Counted from the stretch's first letter, positions 1 through 5,814 are shown. The stretch is 5,920 nucleotides of DNA from an uncultured Clostridia bacterium (GCA_938023775.1 CALJDB010000126.1:1-5920); one strand, 5' to 3'. Numbers and translations are program-made. The notes: generated by a model not told the origin, from the letters alone.

Positions 1-50
1 CGCTCGCGGACTTTACCGCCGGTCGGGAATTTCACCCTGCCCTGAAGACG
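1..50 (-). promoter_or_regulatory. FMN riboswitch (RFN element), 5' part, cut by window edge
   Basis: Read on the minus strand, this stretch begins CGTCTTCAGGGCAGGGTG, continues GAAATTCCCGACCGGCGGTA and ends AAAGTCCGCGAGCG. That is the highly conserved first half of the FMN-sensing RFN element: P1 5' strand, P2, and the ACCGGCGGTA and CCGCGAGC blocks. The P3 hairpin is the short form. The remaining helices and the 3' strand of P1 lie beyond position 1. RFN elements control riboflavin synthesis (ribDEAH) or riboflavin uptake (ribU) genes by FMN-induced termination or by blocking translation. Which of these lies to the left cannot be seen. A matching leftward promoter sits just upstream at 73-101, which supports a functional leader. 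Confidence 0.93.
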
Positions 51-72
51 AGTTATTCACTTATCTGCGACC

Positions 73-101
73 AGTATAACAGTTCCGATGAAAAAATGCA
101 A
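73..101 (-). promoter_or_regulatory. Sigma-A-type promoter driving the FMN riboswitch leader
   Basis: On the minus strand the -35 box TTGCAT (96-101) and the -10 box TATACT (73-78) are separated by exactly 17 bases. The bases before the -10 box are TGT, giving an extended -10 element. Transcription would start near 66, about 15 bases before the aptamer, which is typical leader geometry. The assignment rests on consensus match and position. Confidence 0.8.
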
Positions 102-108
102 TAGGCTT

Positions 109-137
109 TTGACATCGGGCGATAAATATTGTAAGAT
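109..137 (+). promoter_or_regulatory. Sigma-A-type promoter of the seven-gene operon
   Basis: A perfect -35 box TTGACA (109-114) and a -10 box TAAGAT (132-137) are separated by 17 bases. The start of transcription would fall near 144, leaving a short leader of about 15 bases before the ATG at 159, with ACGGAG (145-150) as ribosome binding site. The -35 box lies only 7 bases from the -35 box of the leftward riboswitch promoter, so the two promoters are back to back. No other convincing promoter was found before the next six genes. Confidence 0.8.
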
Positions 138-158
138 AGAAAGAACGGAGTTGATGAA

Positions 159-665
159 ATGATGGAACGAGCGCAGACCTGTACTTTTACGGGGCACCGC
201 GAGAACAAGCTCCCGTGGGGCGAGAACGAGAACGATCCGCGCTGCCTGCGGCTGAAAGAGCGCATTTACGACGCCGCCGAGGCGGCTTACCGCGCTGGTG
301 CGCGCCACTTTATCTGCGGCATGGCGCGCGGCTGCGACCTCTTTTTCTGCGAGGCGGTGCAGCAGCTCCGCGGCGAGCACCCGGAGATCACGGTCGAGGC
401 GGCGATCCCCTTCGAGGGACAGGCAAAGGCGTGGCCCGAACGCCAGAAGCGCCGCTGGGAGCGCCTTGTCACGGACTGCGACTATCAGACCGTGGTGCAG
501 CGCGACTATACACCGAGCTGCATGCAGCGGCGCAACGAATATATGGTGGACGCCTCCGGCACCCTCATCGCCGCCTATAACGGCGCGCCGGGCGGGACGC
601 GCAACACCCTGCTCTACGCCATGCGCGCGGGGCTGAACATTATTGAGCTTCCGATGGAGGAATGA
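159..665 (+). CDS. SLOG-fold protein of the YpsA/DUF1273 type
   Basis: The 168-residue protein belongs to the DUF1273/YpsA-like branch of the SLOG superfamily, Rossmann-like proteins thought to bind nucleotide-type ligands. Its biochemical role is not established. Visible motifs are FTGHRENKLPWG (10-21, first strand and loop), CGMARGCDLFFCE (53-65, second strand and glycine-containing loop), IPFEGQAKAW (83-92), MQRRNEYMVDAS (122-133) and YNGAPGGTRNT (140-150). The PGGT segment recalls the PGGxGT loop of LOG phosphoribohydrolases, but the glutamate usually following it is absent, so LOG-type catalysis should not be assumed. No signal peptide or membrane segment is seen, so it should be cytosolic. 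The ATG at 159 is favoured over 162 because ACGGAG lies 8 bases upstream. It is the first gene of the operon, directly behind a strong promoter, and the next gene starts 5 bases after its stop. Confidence 0.85.
   Translation: MMERAQTCTFTGHRENKLPWGENENDPRCLRLKERIYDAAEAAYRAGARHFICGMARGCDLFFCEAVQQLRGEHPEITVEAAIPFEGQAKAWPERQKRRWERLVTDCDYQTVVQRDYTPSCMQRRNEYMVDASGTLIAAYNGAPGGTRNTLLYAMRAGLNIIELPMEE
656..661 (+). promoter_or_regulatory. Ribosome binding site that decides the start of the SLH-SGNH gene
   Basis: GGAGGA lies inside the last codons of the SLOG gene. It is 9 bases from the ATG at 671 but touches the in-frame ATG at 662. The spacing therefore favours 671, although 662 would give the ATGA overlap seen at later junctions. 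Starting at 671 also gives a cleaner signal peptide beginning MKKLL. Confidence 0.7.
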
Positions 666-670
666 AAACA

Positions 671-1912
671 ATGAAAAAGCTTCTTACGATCCTGACCGCA
701 GCCGCGCTGCTGCTCGGCTGCCTTGCGCTGCCCGCGGCGGCAGCGGAGAGCGGCTTTGCCAATTTCCAAAAGACCGCGGAATACGCCGCGGGACAGTTCC
801 CGGACGTCGCCGAGGGCGAGTGGTACACCGAGTCCGTCGCCGCCGTTTATGAGTTGGGGCTCATGAAGGGCAACGCCGACGGCAGCTTCAACGTCACCGG
901 CAGCATCAGCCTCGCCGAGACCGTGACGCTCGCGGCGCGGCTGCACAGCATCTATTACACCGGCGCGGCGGAGTTTTCCGCCGGGGACCCGTGGTATCGC
1001 CCTTACGCGGACTATGCGCTGAAAAACGGGCTGCTGAGCGCCGACTGCGCGGACTATGCCGCCGCCGCGACGCGCAGCGAGTTTGCCGCGATGCTGTCCC
1101 GCGCGCTGCCCGCGAGCGCCCTGCCGGAGATCAACACCGTTGCGGAAAACCAGCTCCCGGACGTCAAGGCGTCGAGCGAAAACGCCGCGGAGATCTATCA
1201 GCTCTACCGCGCCGGCATTCTCGCCGGAAACGACAGCCACGGCACCTTCACGCCCGCGGCGCCCATCCAGCGCGCCGCCGTCGCCGCGATCGTGGCGCGC
1301 ATGGCTTACCGCTCCCTGCGCCTGACCTTCTCGCTCGAAGCGCTGACCTATCCGGACCTGATGCTCCGCGAAAAGACGGACGACAGCTTCTTCGACGACG
1401 CGGCGATGGTCGGCAACTCCCTCGTGCAGGGTATGCAGCTCTATTCCGGACTTTCCAACCTCGACTATTACTGCTATCAGGGCGTCAGCGTCAACACCGT
1501 GGACGGCTATATCACGAAGCTCTGCGAGAAGCAGTATGGCAAGGTGTATATCGAGCTCGGCATCAACGAGATCGGGCTCGCGCCGGAGACCTTTGCCGCC
1601 GCTTACGGCAAGAGCATCGACCGCATCCGCGAGGCGATGCCGGACGCGGACATCTATATTATGGCGGTCACGCCCGTGACGCAGGCGAAGAGCAATGAGG
1701 GCACCTTCACGATGAAGCGCATCACCGGCTTCAACGAGGCGCTGCGCGCCCTCGCCGCGGAGAAGGAATGCTGGTTCCTCGACTGCTGCACCCCGCTCTG
1801 CGACGAGACGGGCTATCTCAAGAGCATCTATTCCGGCTGGGACGGCAGCCCCCACCTTTCCGTGCAGGGCTACAAGGACTGGGCGGACGTGATGCGCACC
1901 TATTACGCCTGA
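671..1912 (+). CDS. Exported SLH-domain SGNH/GDSL-like hydrolase
   Basis: From the ATG at 671 the protein has 413 residues. A signal peptide occupies roughly 1-25 (MKK, hydrophobic core, then an AAAA-ES cleavage region). A weak lipobox-like LLGC ends at Cys17 but is poorly placed. Three SLH repeats follow. The first, about 30-90, has FPDV, WY and the motif ELGLMKGNADGSF. The second, about 108-147, has WYRPYADYALKNGLL and ATRSEF. The third, about 162-212, has LPDV and AGILAGNDSHGTFTP. SLH repeats bind secondary cell-wall polymers, so the protein should sit on the cell surface. Residues about 240-413 form an SGNH-like hydrolase: block I reads GNS (248-250, Ser250 the likely nucleophile), block III reads GINE (297-300), and the C-terminal block reads DGSPH (391-395). 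Such domains usually remove acyl or acetyl groups from glycans; the substrate here is unknown. The block I Asp-to-Asn change is noted as unusual, but the candidate Ser and His remain. Confidence 0.87.
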   Translation: MKKLLTILTAAALLLGCLALPAAAAESGFANFQKTAEYAAGQFPDVAEGEWYTESVAAVYELGLMKGNADGSFNVTGSISLAETVTLAARLHSIYYTGAAEFSAGDPWYRPYADYALKNGLLSADCADYAAAATRSEFAAMLSRALPASALPEINTVAENQLPDVKASSENAAEIYQLYRAGILAGNDSHGTFTPAAPIQRAAVAAIVARMAYRSLRLTFSLEALTYPDLMLREKTDDSFFDDAAMVGNSLVQGMQLYSGLSNLDYYCYQGVSVNTVDGYITKLCEKQYGKVYIELGINEIGLAPETFAAAYGKSIDRIREAMPDADIYIMAVTPVTQAKSNEGTFTMKRITGFNEALRALAAEKECWFLDCCTPLCDETGYLKSIYSGWDGSPHLSVQGYKDWADVMRTYYA

Positions 1913-1934
1913 GAAAAAGAGAGGAATACACCCG

Positions 1935-2693
1935 ATGAGAATGAGAAAAAAGCCGAATCTTCTGCCGCGCATGGAGCGCTGCGCCGCCGTGCTCGTGCGC
2001 GAGCCGGAGACACTGCGCGGGCGCTGGCGGGAGACTTGCCCCGGCTATGACGCGCTCTGGCTGGAGCTCGGCTGCGGCAAGGGCCGCTTCACGGCGGACA
2101 CCGCGGCGCTGAATCCGACCGCGCTGCTGCTCGCCGTGGAAAAGGTGCCGGACGCGATGGTCGTCGCGATGGAGCGCGCCGTGGACCGCGGGCTTTCCAA
2201 TGTGCGGTTTTTAGACCGCGACGTGGCGCTGCTGCCGGAGCTGTTCGCCTCCGGCGAGGTGGACCGCGTGTTTCTGAATTTCTGCGACCCGTGGCCCAAG
2301 AGCCGCTGCGCCAAAAACCGCCTCACCGCGCCGGGCTTCCTGCGGCTTTATGCCGACGTGCTGCCCGTGGGGGGAGAGATCCACTTCAAGACCGATAATC
2401 TGCCGCTGTTCCAGTGGTCGCTGGAGCAGTTCAAGGCGGAGGGCTGGTGCTTGCGCGAGGTGACGAACGACCTCCACGCCGGCGGCACGGTCCGCAGCGT
2501 CATGACCGACTATGAGGCGAAGTTCCACGCCGAGGGCGTCAAGATCAACCGCCTCGTCGCCGTCAAGACGGCAGAGACGAAGTCGACCGCGGACGGCGTT
2601 CCCCCGCGGCTTCGCAACGCGAGCCTTTCCGACGCGAAGGGCCGCGCGGAGAGCGAAGCCGCCTTCGCGGCGCGGGAGGAGACGGCGGAATGA
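1935..2693 (+). CDS. trmB: tRNA (guanine-N7-)-methyltransferase TrmB with C-terminal extension
   Basis: This enzyme uses S-adenosylmethionine to methylate N7 of G46 in the variable loop of tRNAs, in the cytosol. The family is recognised by the SAM-binding LELGCGKG (43-50), the acidic residue of AVE (67-69), the signature NFCDPWPKSRCAKNRLT (115-131), FKTDN (151-155) and TDYEAKF (191-197). The core is complete by about residue 211 (INRLVAVK), near the length of the Bacillus subtilis enzyme. The remaining roughly 40 residues are an Ala/Arg/Glu/Ser-rich tail without recognisable family similarity, and their DNA contains inverted repeats. The ATG at 1935 is chosen because GAGGA (1921-1925) lies 9 bases upstream. 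The gene follows the SLH gene after a 22-base gap with no terminator, and its stop overlaps the next start by 4 bases. Confidence 0.95.
   Translation: MRMRKKPNLLPRMERCAAVLVREPETLRGRWRETCPGYDALWLELGCGKGRFTADTAALNPTALLLAVEKVPDAMVVAMERAVDRGLSNVRFLDRDVALLPELFASGEVDRVFLNFCDPWPKSRCAKNRLTAPGFLRLYADVLPVGGEIHFKTDNLPLFQWSLEQFKAEGWCLREVTNDLHAGGTVRSVMTDYEAKFHAEGVKINRLVAVKTAETKSTADGVPPRLRNASLSDAKGRAESEAAFAAREETAE
2605..2668 (+). repeat. Nested inverted repeats in the 3' end of trmB
   Basis: The hexamer CTTCGC or its complement GCGAAG occurs four times in this stretch: 2610-2615, 2634-2639, 2653-2658 and 2663-2668. The first pair forms a long stem, CGCGGCTTCGC (2605-2615) against GCGAAGGGCCGCG (2634-2646), with an 18-base loop and two extra G residues in the right arm. 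The second pair forms a tight hairpin, GCGAAG-CCGC-CTTCGC. All of this lies within the non-conserved C-terminal extension of TrmB. A small palindromic element captured into the reading frame is one explanation; chance in GC-rich sequence is the other. Confidence 0.5.
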
Positions 2694-3445
2694 GGCTTAT
2701 TTCATGGAACGTCAACGGTCTGCGCGCCGTCTGGAAAAAGGGCTTTGAGGACATTTTCTACGGTCTCGACGCGGACGTGTTCTGCCTTCAGGAGACGAAG
2801 GTCCAGCCGGGGCAGTTCGAGCCGGAGCTCGCGGGCTATGAGAGCTTTTGGTCCTGCGCCGAGCGCAAGGGTTACTCCGGCACCGCCGTCTTTACGCGGC
2901 GGACGCCCGAAGCGGTCACTTACGGCATCGGCGCGCCGGAGCACGACACGGAGGGCCGCGTCGTGACGCTCGAATTTGCCGAGTTTTTCCTCGTCTGCGT
3001 CTACACGCCGAACGCGCAGGACGGGCTGCGCCGTCTCGATTACCGCATGGCTTGGGAGGACGCCTTCCGCGCTTATCTCTGCGCGCTGGACGCGAAAAAG
3101 CCCGTTGTCGTCTGCGGGGATATGAACGTCGCCCATCAGGAGATCGACCTGAAAAACCCCGCGACGAACCACAATAACCCCGGCTTTTCCGACGCCGAGC
3201 GCGAAAAATTCTCCGCCCTGCTCGCCGCGGGCTTTACGGACACCTTCCGCCATCTCCACCCGGACACGGCGGAGGCGTATTCGTGGTGGAGCTACCGCTC
3301 CGCCGCGCGGGAGCGGAACGTTGGCTGGCGCATCGATTATTTCCTCTGCTCCGACCGCATTGCGGACAGGATCGACCGGGCGTATATCTGCCCGGAGGTT
3401 TTCGGCAGCGACCACTGCCCCGTGGGGCTCGACATCCGGCTATGA
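2690..3445 (+). CDS. Exodeoxyribonuclease III / AP endonuclease (ExoA/XthA family)
   Basis: This is a 251-residue cytosolic enzyme of the exonuclease-endonuclease-phosphatase fold, the usual length for the family. ExoIII enzymes cleave DNA 5' to abasic sites and trim 3' ends in base-excision repair, using Mg2+. The catalytic set is complete: Asn7 in WNVNGLRA, Glu35 in LQETK, Tyr105 in VYTPNAQ, Asp144 and Asn146 in CGDMNVAHQEIDL, Asp216 in WRIDYFL, and the Asp241-His242 pair in GSDHCPV. The signature KGYSGTAVF (60-68) and the WWSYR block (199-203) are also typical. The ATG at 2690 overlaps the trmB stop (ATGA) and is served by GGAGGAG (2675-2681), 8 bases upstream and inside trmB. The gene ends in another ATGA overlap with dus. 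It could be named exoA (Bacillus) or xth (E. coli). Confidence 0.96.
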   Translation: MRLISWNVNGLRAVWKKGFEDIFYGLDADVFCLQETKVQPGQFEPELAGYESFWSCAERKGYSGTAVFTRRTPEAVTYGIGAPEHDTEGRVVTLEFAEFFLVCVYTPNAQDGLRRLDYRMAWEDAFRAYLCALDAKKPVVVCGDMNVAHQEIDLKNPATNHNNPGFSDAEREKFSALLAAGFTDTFRHLHPDTAEAYSWWSYRSAARERNVGWRIDYFLCSDRIADRIDRAYICPEVFGSDHCPVGLDIRL

Positions 3446-4422
3446 AGATCGGAAACGTTGAGCTTGCCGGACGGCTCGTTTTGGCGCCCATGGCGGGCGT
3501 CACGGACGCGGCGTTCCGCCACGTCTGCTATGCGCTGGGCGCGGCGATGACCACGACGGAGATGGTCTCTGCCCGCGCGCTCTGCTACGGCGACAAAAAG
3601 ACGAAGGACCTGCTCCGCGCCGTCCCCGGCGACGCGCCGCTCGCGGTGCAGATCTTCGGGCATGAGCCGGAGATTATGGCGGAAGCCGCGCCGCTGGCGC
3701 TGGAGCTGAGCGGGGCGCAGATTCTGGATATCAATATGGGCTGCCCCGTCGGAAAGATCGCCGGAAACGGCGACGGCAGCGCCCTCATGCGCGCGCCGGA
3801 GACGGCGCGGGACATTGTGGAGCAGGTCGTCCGTGCGGTGGATGTGCCCGTGACGGTCAAGTTTCGCAAGGGCTGGGACAAGGGCAGCGTCAACGCCGTG
3901 GAGTTCGGACGGCTCTGCGAGGAGGCGGGCGCCGCCGCCGTCGCCGTCCATGGCAGGACGCGGACGCAGATGTATGAGGGCAAAGCCGACTGGGACATCA
4001 TCCGCGACGTAAAGGCGGCGCTGCATATCCCGGTCATCGCAAACGGCGACGTGTTTTCCGCCGAAGATGCGGCGCACATCCTGCGCTATACGCGCTGCGA
4101 CGCGGCGATGATCGGGCGCGGCAGCTTCGGCGACCCGTGGCTTTTCCGCGCGGGCAACGCCGCCGTCGCCGGGGAGCCGGTCCCGCCGCGCCCGCCGCTG
4201 CGGGAGCGGATAGAGACGGCACTGCGCCAGATCGAGCTGAGCGCCGGGCTGCGCGGGGAAAAGCCCGCCTGTCTCGAAGCGCGGCGGCACCTCGCGTGGT
4301 ATCTGCGCGGCGTGCCCTTCGCCGGTCCCTACAAGGTCGAGGCCGTACACGTGGAAACCCTGGACGACGTCCGGCGCGTCGTGCGCGGCATCCAGAGAGA
4401 TTTGAGAGATGAGGTGACGTGA
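3442..4422 (+). CDS. dus: tRNA-dihydrouridine synthase, DusB-like
   Basis: This is a flavin-dependent reductase that converts specific uridines in tRNA to dihydrouridine using NADPH, in the cytosol. The 326-residue protein shows the FMN-binding TIM-barrel motifs in order: LAPMAGVTD (14-22), VQIFG (69-73), DINMGCPVGKIAGNGDGSA (96-114) with catalytic Cys101, VTVKFRKGW (137-145) with Lys140, HGRTRTQMYEGKADW (170-184), IANGDV (199-204) and IGRGSFGDPW (224-233). The C-terminal part (about 250-326) matches the helical tRNA-binding domain of the family. The start at 3442 overlaps the nuclease stop (ATGA). An upstream in-frame opening to 3283 lies inside the nuclease gene and was discarded because the family begins just before the LAPMAGVTD strand. 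Only a weak G-rich stretch precedes the ATG, so initiation probably depends on coupling. DusB is the closest subtype by motif; the target uridine cannot be read from sequence. Confidence 0.94.
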   Translation: MKIGNVELAGRLVLAPMAGVTDAAFRHVCYALGAAMTTTEMVSARALCYGDKKTKDLLRAVPGDAPLAVQIFGHEPEIMAEAAPLALELSGAQILDINMGCPVGKIAGNGDGSALMRAPETARDIVEQVVRAVDVPVTVKFRKGWDKGSVNAVEFGRLCEEAGAAAVAVHGRTRTQMYEGKADWDIIRDVKAALHIPVIANGDVFSAEDAAHILRYTRCDAAMIGRGSFGDPWLFRAGNAAVAGEPVPPRPPLRERIETALRQIELSAGLRGEKPACLEARRHLAWYLRGVPFAGPYKVEAVHVETLDDVRRVVRGIQRDLRDEVT

Positions 4423-5039
4423 GCGCAATGGAGCGCGAGATTGAGCTGAGCATTCTTCAGCGCGCCCGAAAGGGCGACAGCGCGGCGTTCGAGGAGATCG
4501 TCCGCGCGCACGAAAAAACGGTCTATAACCTCGCCCTGCGCACGCTCGGAAACCGCGAGGACGCGGAGGACGCGGTGCAGGAGACGTTTCTGAAGGCTTA
4601 TATGGCGCTCTCCGGCTTCCGGGGCGAGAGCCGGCTCTCCGTCTGGCTCTACCGTATCGCGAGCAACGTCTGCACGGACGCTCTCCGCCGCCGTCGCGAG
4701 ACGGTCAGCCTTTCCGCTGAGGACGAAAACGGCGAGCGCGAGCTGGAGATCGAGGATTTTCGCTTTGATCCCGCCGCCGTCACGGAGCGGCGCGACCTGT
4801 GCGGCGCGGTGCGCCGCGCGCTGGACGCCCTGCCGGACGCCTCCCGCCGCGTGCTGCTCCTGCGCGAGATCGCCGGGCTTTCCTACGACGAGATCGCCCG
4901 CGCGCTGGAGATCGACGTCGGCACCGTCAAAACGCGGATCTTCCGCGGACGAAAAAAACTTTGCGTTTTGCTTTCGCAAAATGGGAACTTTTTTCGCGCC
5001 GGTGCGTCTAAGAGTTCGGAAGGAGGCGATCAGGCGTGA
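4419..5039 (+). CDS. ECF-type RNA polymerase sigma factor
   Basis: This 206-residue sigma-70 family protein has only regions 2 and 4, the layout of extracytoplasmic-function sigma factors. Region 2 spans about 23-93: the core-binding helix is near FEEIVRAHEKTVYNLALR, EDAEDAVQETFLKAY is region 2.2, and LSVWLYRIASNVCTDALRRRR is the region 2.3-2.4 DNA-melting and -10 recognition part. An acidic linker (about 100-118) follows. Region 4 spans about 126-183, with ALPDASRRVLLLREIAGLSYDEIA and a helix-turn-helix at about 152-177 containing GTVKTRIFRGRKKL. The last 20 or so residues are not conserved. The GTG at 4419 forms a GTGA overlap with the dus stop; ATG at 4428 is an in-frame alternative. GAGGTGA (4411-4417) sits slightly too close to the first and slightly too far from the second, so the start is uncertain by three codons. 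The adjacent anti-sigma gene gives its likely control partner. Confidence 0.93.
   Translation: MSAMEREIELSILQRARKGDSAAFEEIVRAHEKTVYNLALRTLGNREDAEDAVQETFLKAYMALSGFRGESRLSVWLYRIASNVCTDALRRRRETVSLSAEDENGERELEIEDFRFDPAAVTERRDLCGAVRRALDALPDASRRVLLLREIAGLSYDEIARALEIDVGTVKTRIFRGRKKLCVLLSQNGNFFRAGASKSSEGGDQA
4950..4996 (+). other. A7 run and nested hairpin near the 3' end of the sigma gene
   Basis: CGAAAAAA (4950-4957) can pair with TTTTTTCG (4989-4996), enclosing a perfect small hairpin TTTTGC-TTTC-GCAAAA (4966-4981). The reading frame is CGA-AAA-AAA-CTT, so an A7 slip site lies 7 bases upstream of the inner hairpin. The region is locally AT-rich compared with everything around it. It might weaken transcription into the anti-sigma gene, or allow slippage, or be chance. 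The structure is seen in the sequence; any function is inference. Confidence 0.35.
5021..5026 (+). promoter_or_regulatory. Perfect AGGAGG site that fixes the GTG start of the anti-sigma gene
   Basis: AGGAGG lies 9 bases before the GTG at 5036, inside the coding end of the sigma gene. It is the best ribosome binding site in the window. It supports the GTG start and suggests the anti-sigma protein is made at least as efficiently as the sigma factor. Confidence 0.8.
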
Positions 5040-5767
5040 CAGAATGTGAAAAAATTCAGGAAAAGCTCAGCGAAATGCTCGACGGCGAGCTTTCCGAGGC
5101 TGACGAGGCCGAGGTCCGCGCGCATATCGCCCACTGTCCGGACTGCGCAGCGCTCTATGCGGCGTTTTCCGCCCTCAGCGAAGCGGCGGCGGAGCCGGAG
5201 GACGTGCCTGATGAGCTCCACGGAGCGGTGATGGACCGCGTGCGCCGCGCCGAAAAAGCGGTAAAATTCCAGAAAAACTTCCAGCGCTGGCGGCCGATCG
5301 CGCTCGCGGCGGCGTGCCTCGTCGTTCTGGTCGGAACGGTGCTGTCCGTCAACAGAGGGCTTTTCGCGGCGAAGTCCGCCGCACCGTCCGCCGGGGGAAA
5401 CGAGACGGCGATGGGGGTGACCTTCAGCGCGGACGGCAGCATGTTTTCCTATTCCTGCGACGCTTCGGATTTTCCGGCGGAGGAGGCGGAGAGCCCGGAG
5501 ACGTCGATGAAGTCCGACCCGGACGCTGGGCTGAACGACCGTATGGAGGCGCTCTATACCATGACGGTGCGCATCACCGGCGAGAACGAGGACGGCAGCG
5601 TCGCCGAGGTCATCGAGTCGGATTACGCCGAGCCCGGCACGACGGTGTATCTCTACTGGACCGAGCAGCCGGAGACCCTCGCCGAAGGCGAGGAGCTCGC
5701 TGTTACTTGCGTGTGGTATAATGCGGAGACCGGCGAATGTTGGGATGCTGTGATCGAGGAGAAATGA
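5036..5767 (+). CDS. Membrane anti-sigma factor with zinc-finger (ZAS) domain
   Basis: This 243-residue protein should bind and inactivate the ECF sigma factor encoded just before it. The cytosolic N-terminus carries the ZAS motif: His30, Cys34 and Cys37 (HIAHCPDC) are the HxxxCxxC ligands, with Cys4 a possible fourth. A charged linker leads to one membrane span at about 87-105 (PIALAAACLVVLVGTVLSV), preceded by basic residues, so the N-terminus should face the cytosol. The outer part (106-243) has a flexible Ser/Ala/Glu-rich stretch to about 165. A compact C-terminal domain of about 75 residues follows, reading TVRITGENEDGSVAEVIE then GTTVYLYW, with a strand pattern like a small OB-type beta barrel. 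It contains Cys141, Cys225 and Cys235 outside the membrane. GTG at 5036 overlaps the sigma stop (GTGA) and has a perfect AGGAGG upstream. It is the last gene before a strong terminator. The ligand or signal is unknown. Confidence 0.9.
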   Translation: MTECEKIQEKLSEMLDGELSEADEAEVRAHIAHCPDCAALYAAFSALSEAAAEPEDVPDELHGAVMDRVRRAEKAVKFQKNFQRWRPIALAAACLVVLVGTVLSVNRGLFAAKSAAPSAGGNETAMGVTFSADGSMFSYSCDASDFPAEEAESPETSMKSDPDAGLNDRMEALYTMTVRITGENEDGSVAEVIESDYAEPGTTVYLYWTEQPETLAEGEELAVTCVWYNAETGECWDAVIEEK

Positions 5768-5779
5768 AATAGCGGTTTG

Positions 5780-5812
5780 CCCCGGAGCCGGTCGGTTCCG
5801 GGGTGATTTTTT
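5780..5812 (+). terminator. Rho-independent terminator of the operon
   Basis: CCCCGGAGCC (5780-5789) pairs with GGTTCCGGGG (5794-5803) around a GGTC loop. That is a 10-base-pair stem with a single G-U pair, followed by TGA and six T residues (5807-5812). It begins 12 bases after the anti-sigma stop. The T-run is on the plus strand only, so it terminates rightward transcription. Confidence 0.93.
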
Positions 5813-5814
5813 GC

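Noticed and set aside
53..671. Minus-strand frames of 70 and 204 codons over the left promoter region and SLOG gene
   Set aside because: The 204-codon frame mirrors the SLOG gene and runs through the divergent promoters. The 70-codon one has no supported start and no family similarity.
701..721. Lipobox (LLGC) making the SLH protein a lipoprotein
   Set aside because: The cysteine is followed by another hydrophobic stretch and a good signal peptidase I site (AAAA-ES), and SLH proteins are normally anchored by their SLH repeats.
614..1972. Long minus-strand open frame of 452 codons opposite the SLH-SGNH gene
   Set aside because: It is a shadow caused by high GC. Its translation is rich in Arg, Ala and Val with no recognisable domain, while the opposite strand encodes clear SLH and SGNH motifs.
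3283..3441. 53-codon upstream extension of the dus frame
   Set aside because: It lies entirely inside the nuclease gene, is Arg/Pro-rich, and is absent from the family. The ATG at 3442 gives a normal N-terminus and a 4-base overlap.
3337..4428. Long minus-strand open frame of 363 codons opposite dus
   Set aside because: The plus strand has an intact dihydrouridine synthase with all key motifs. The antisense translation shows no family features and has no ribosome binding site that I can see.
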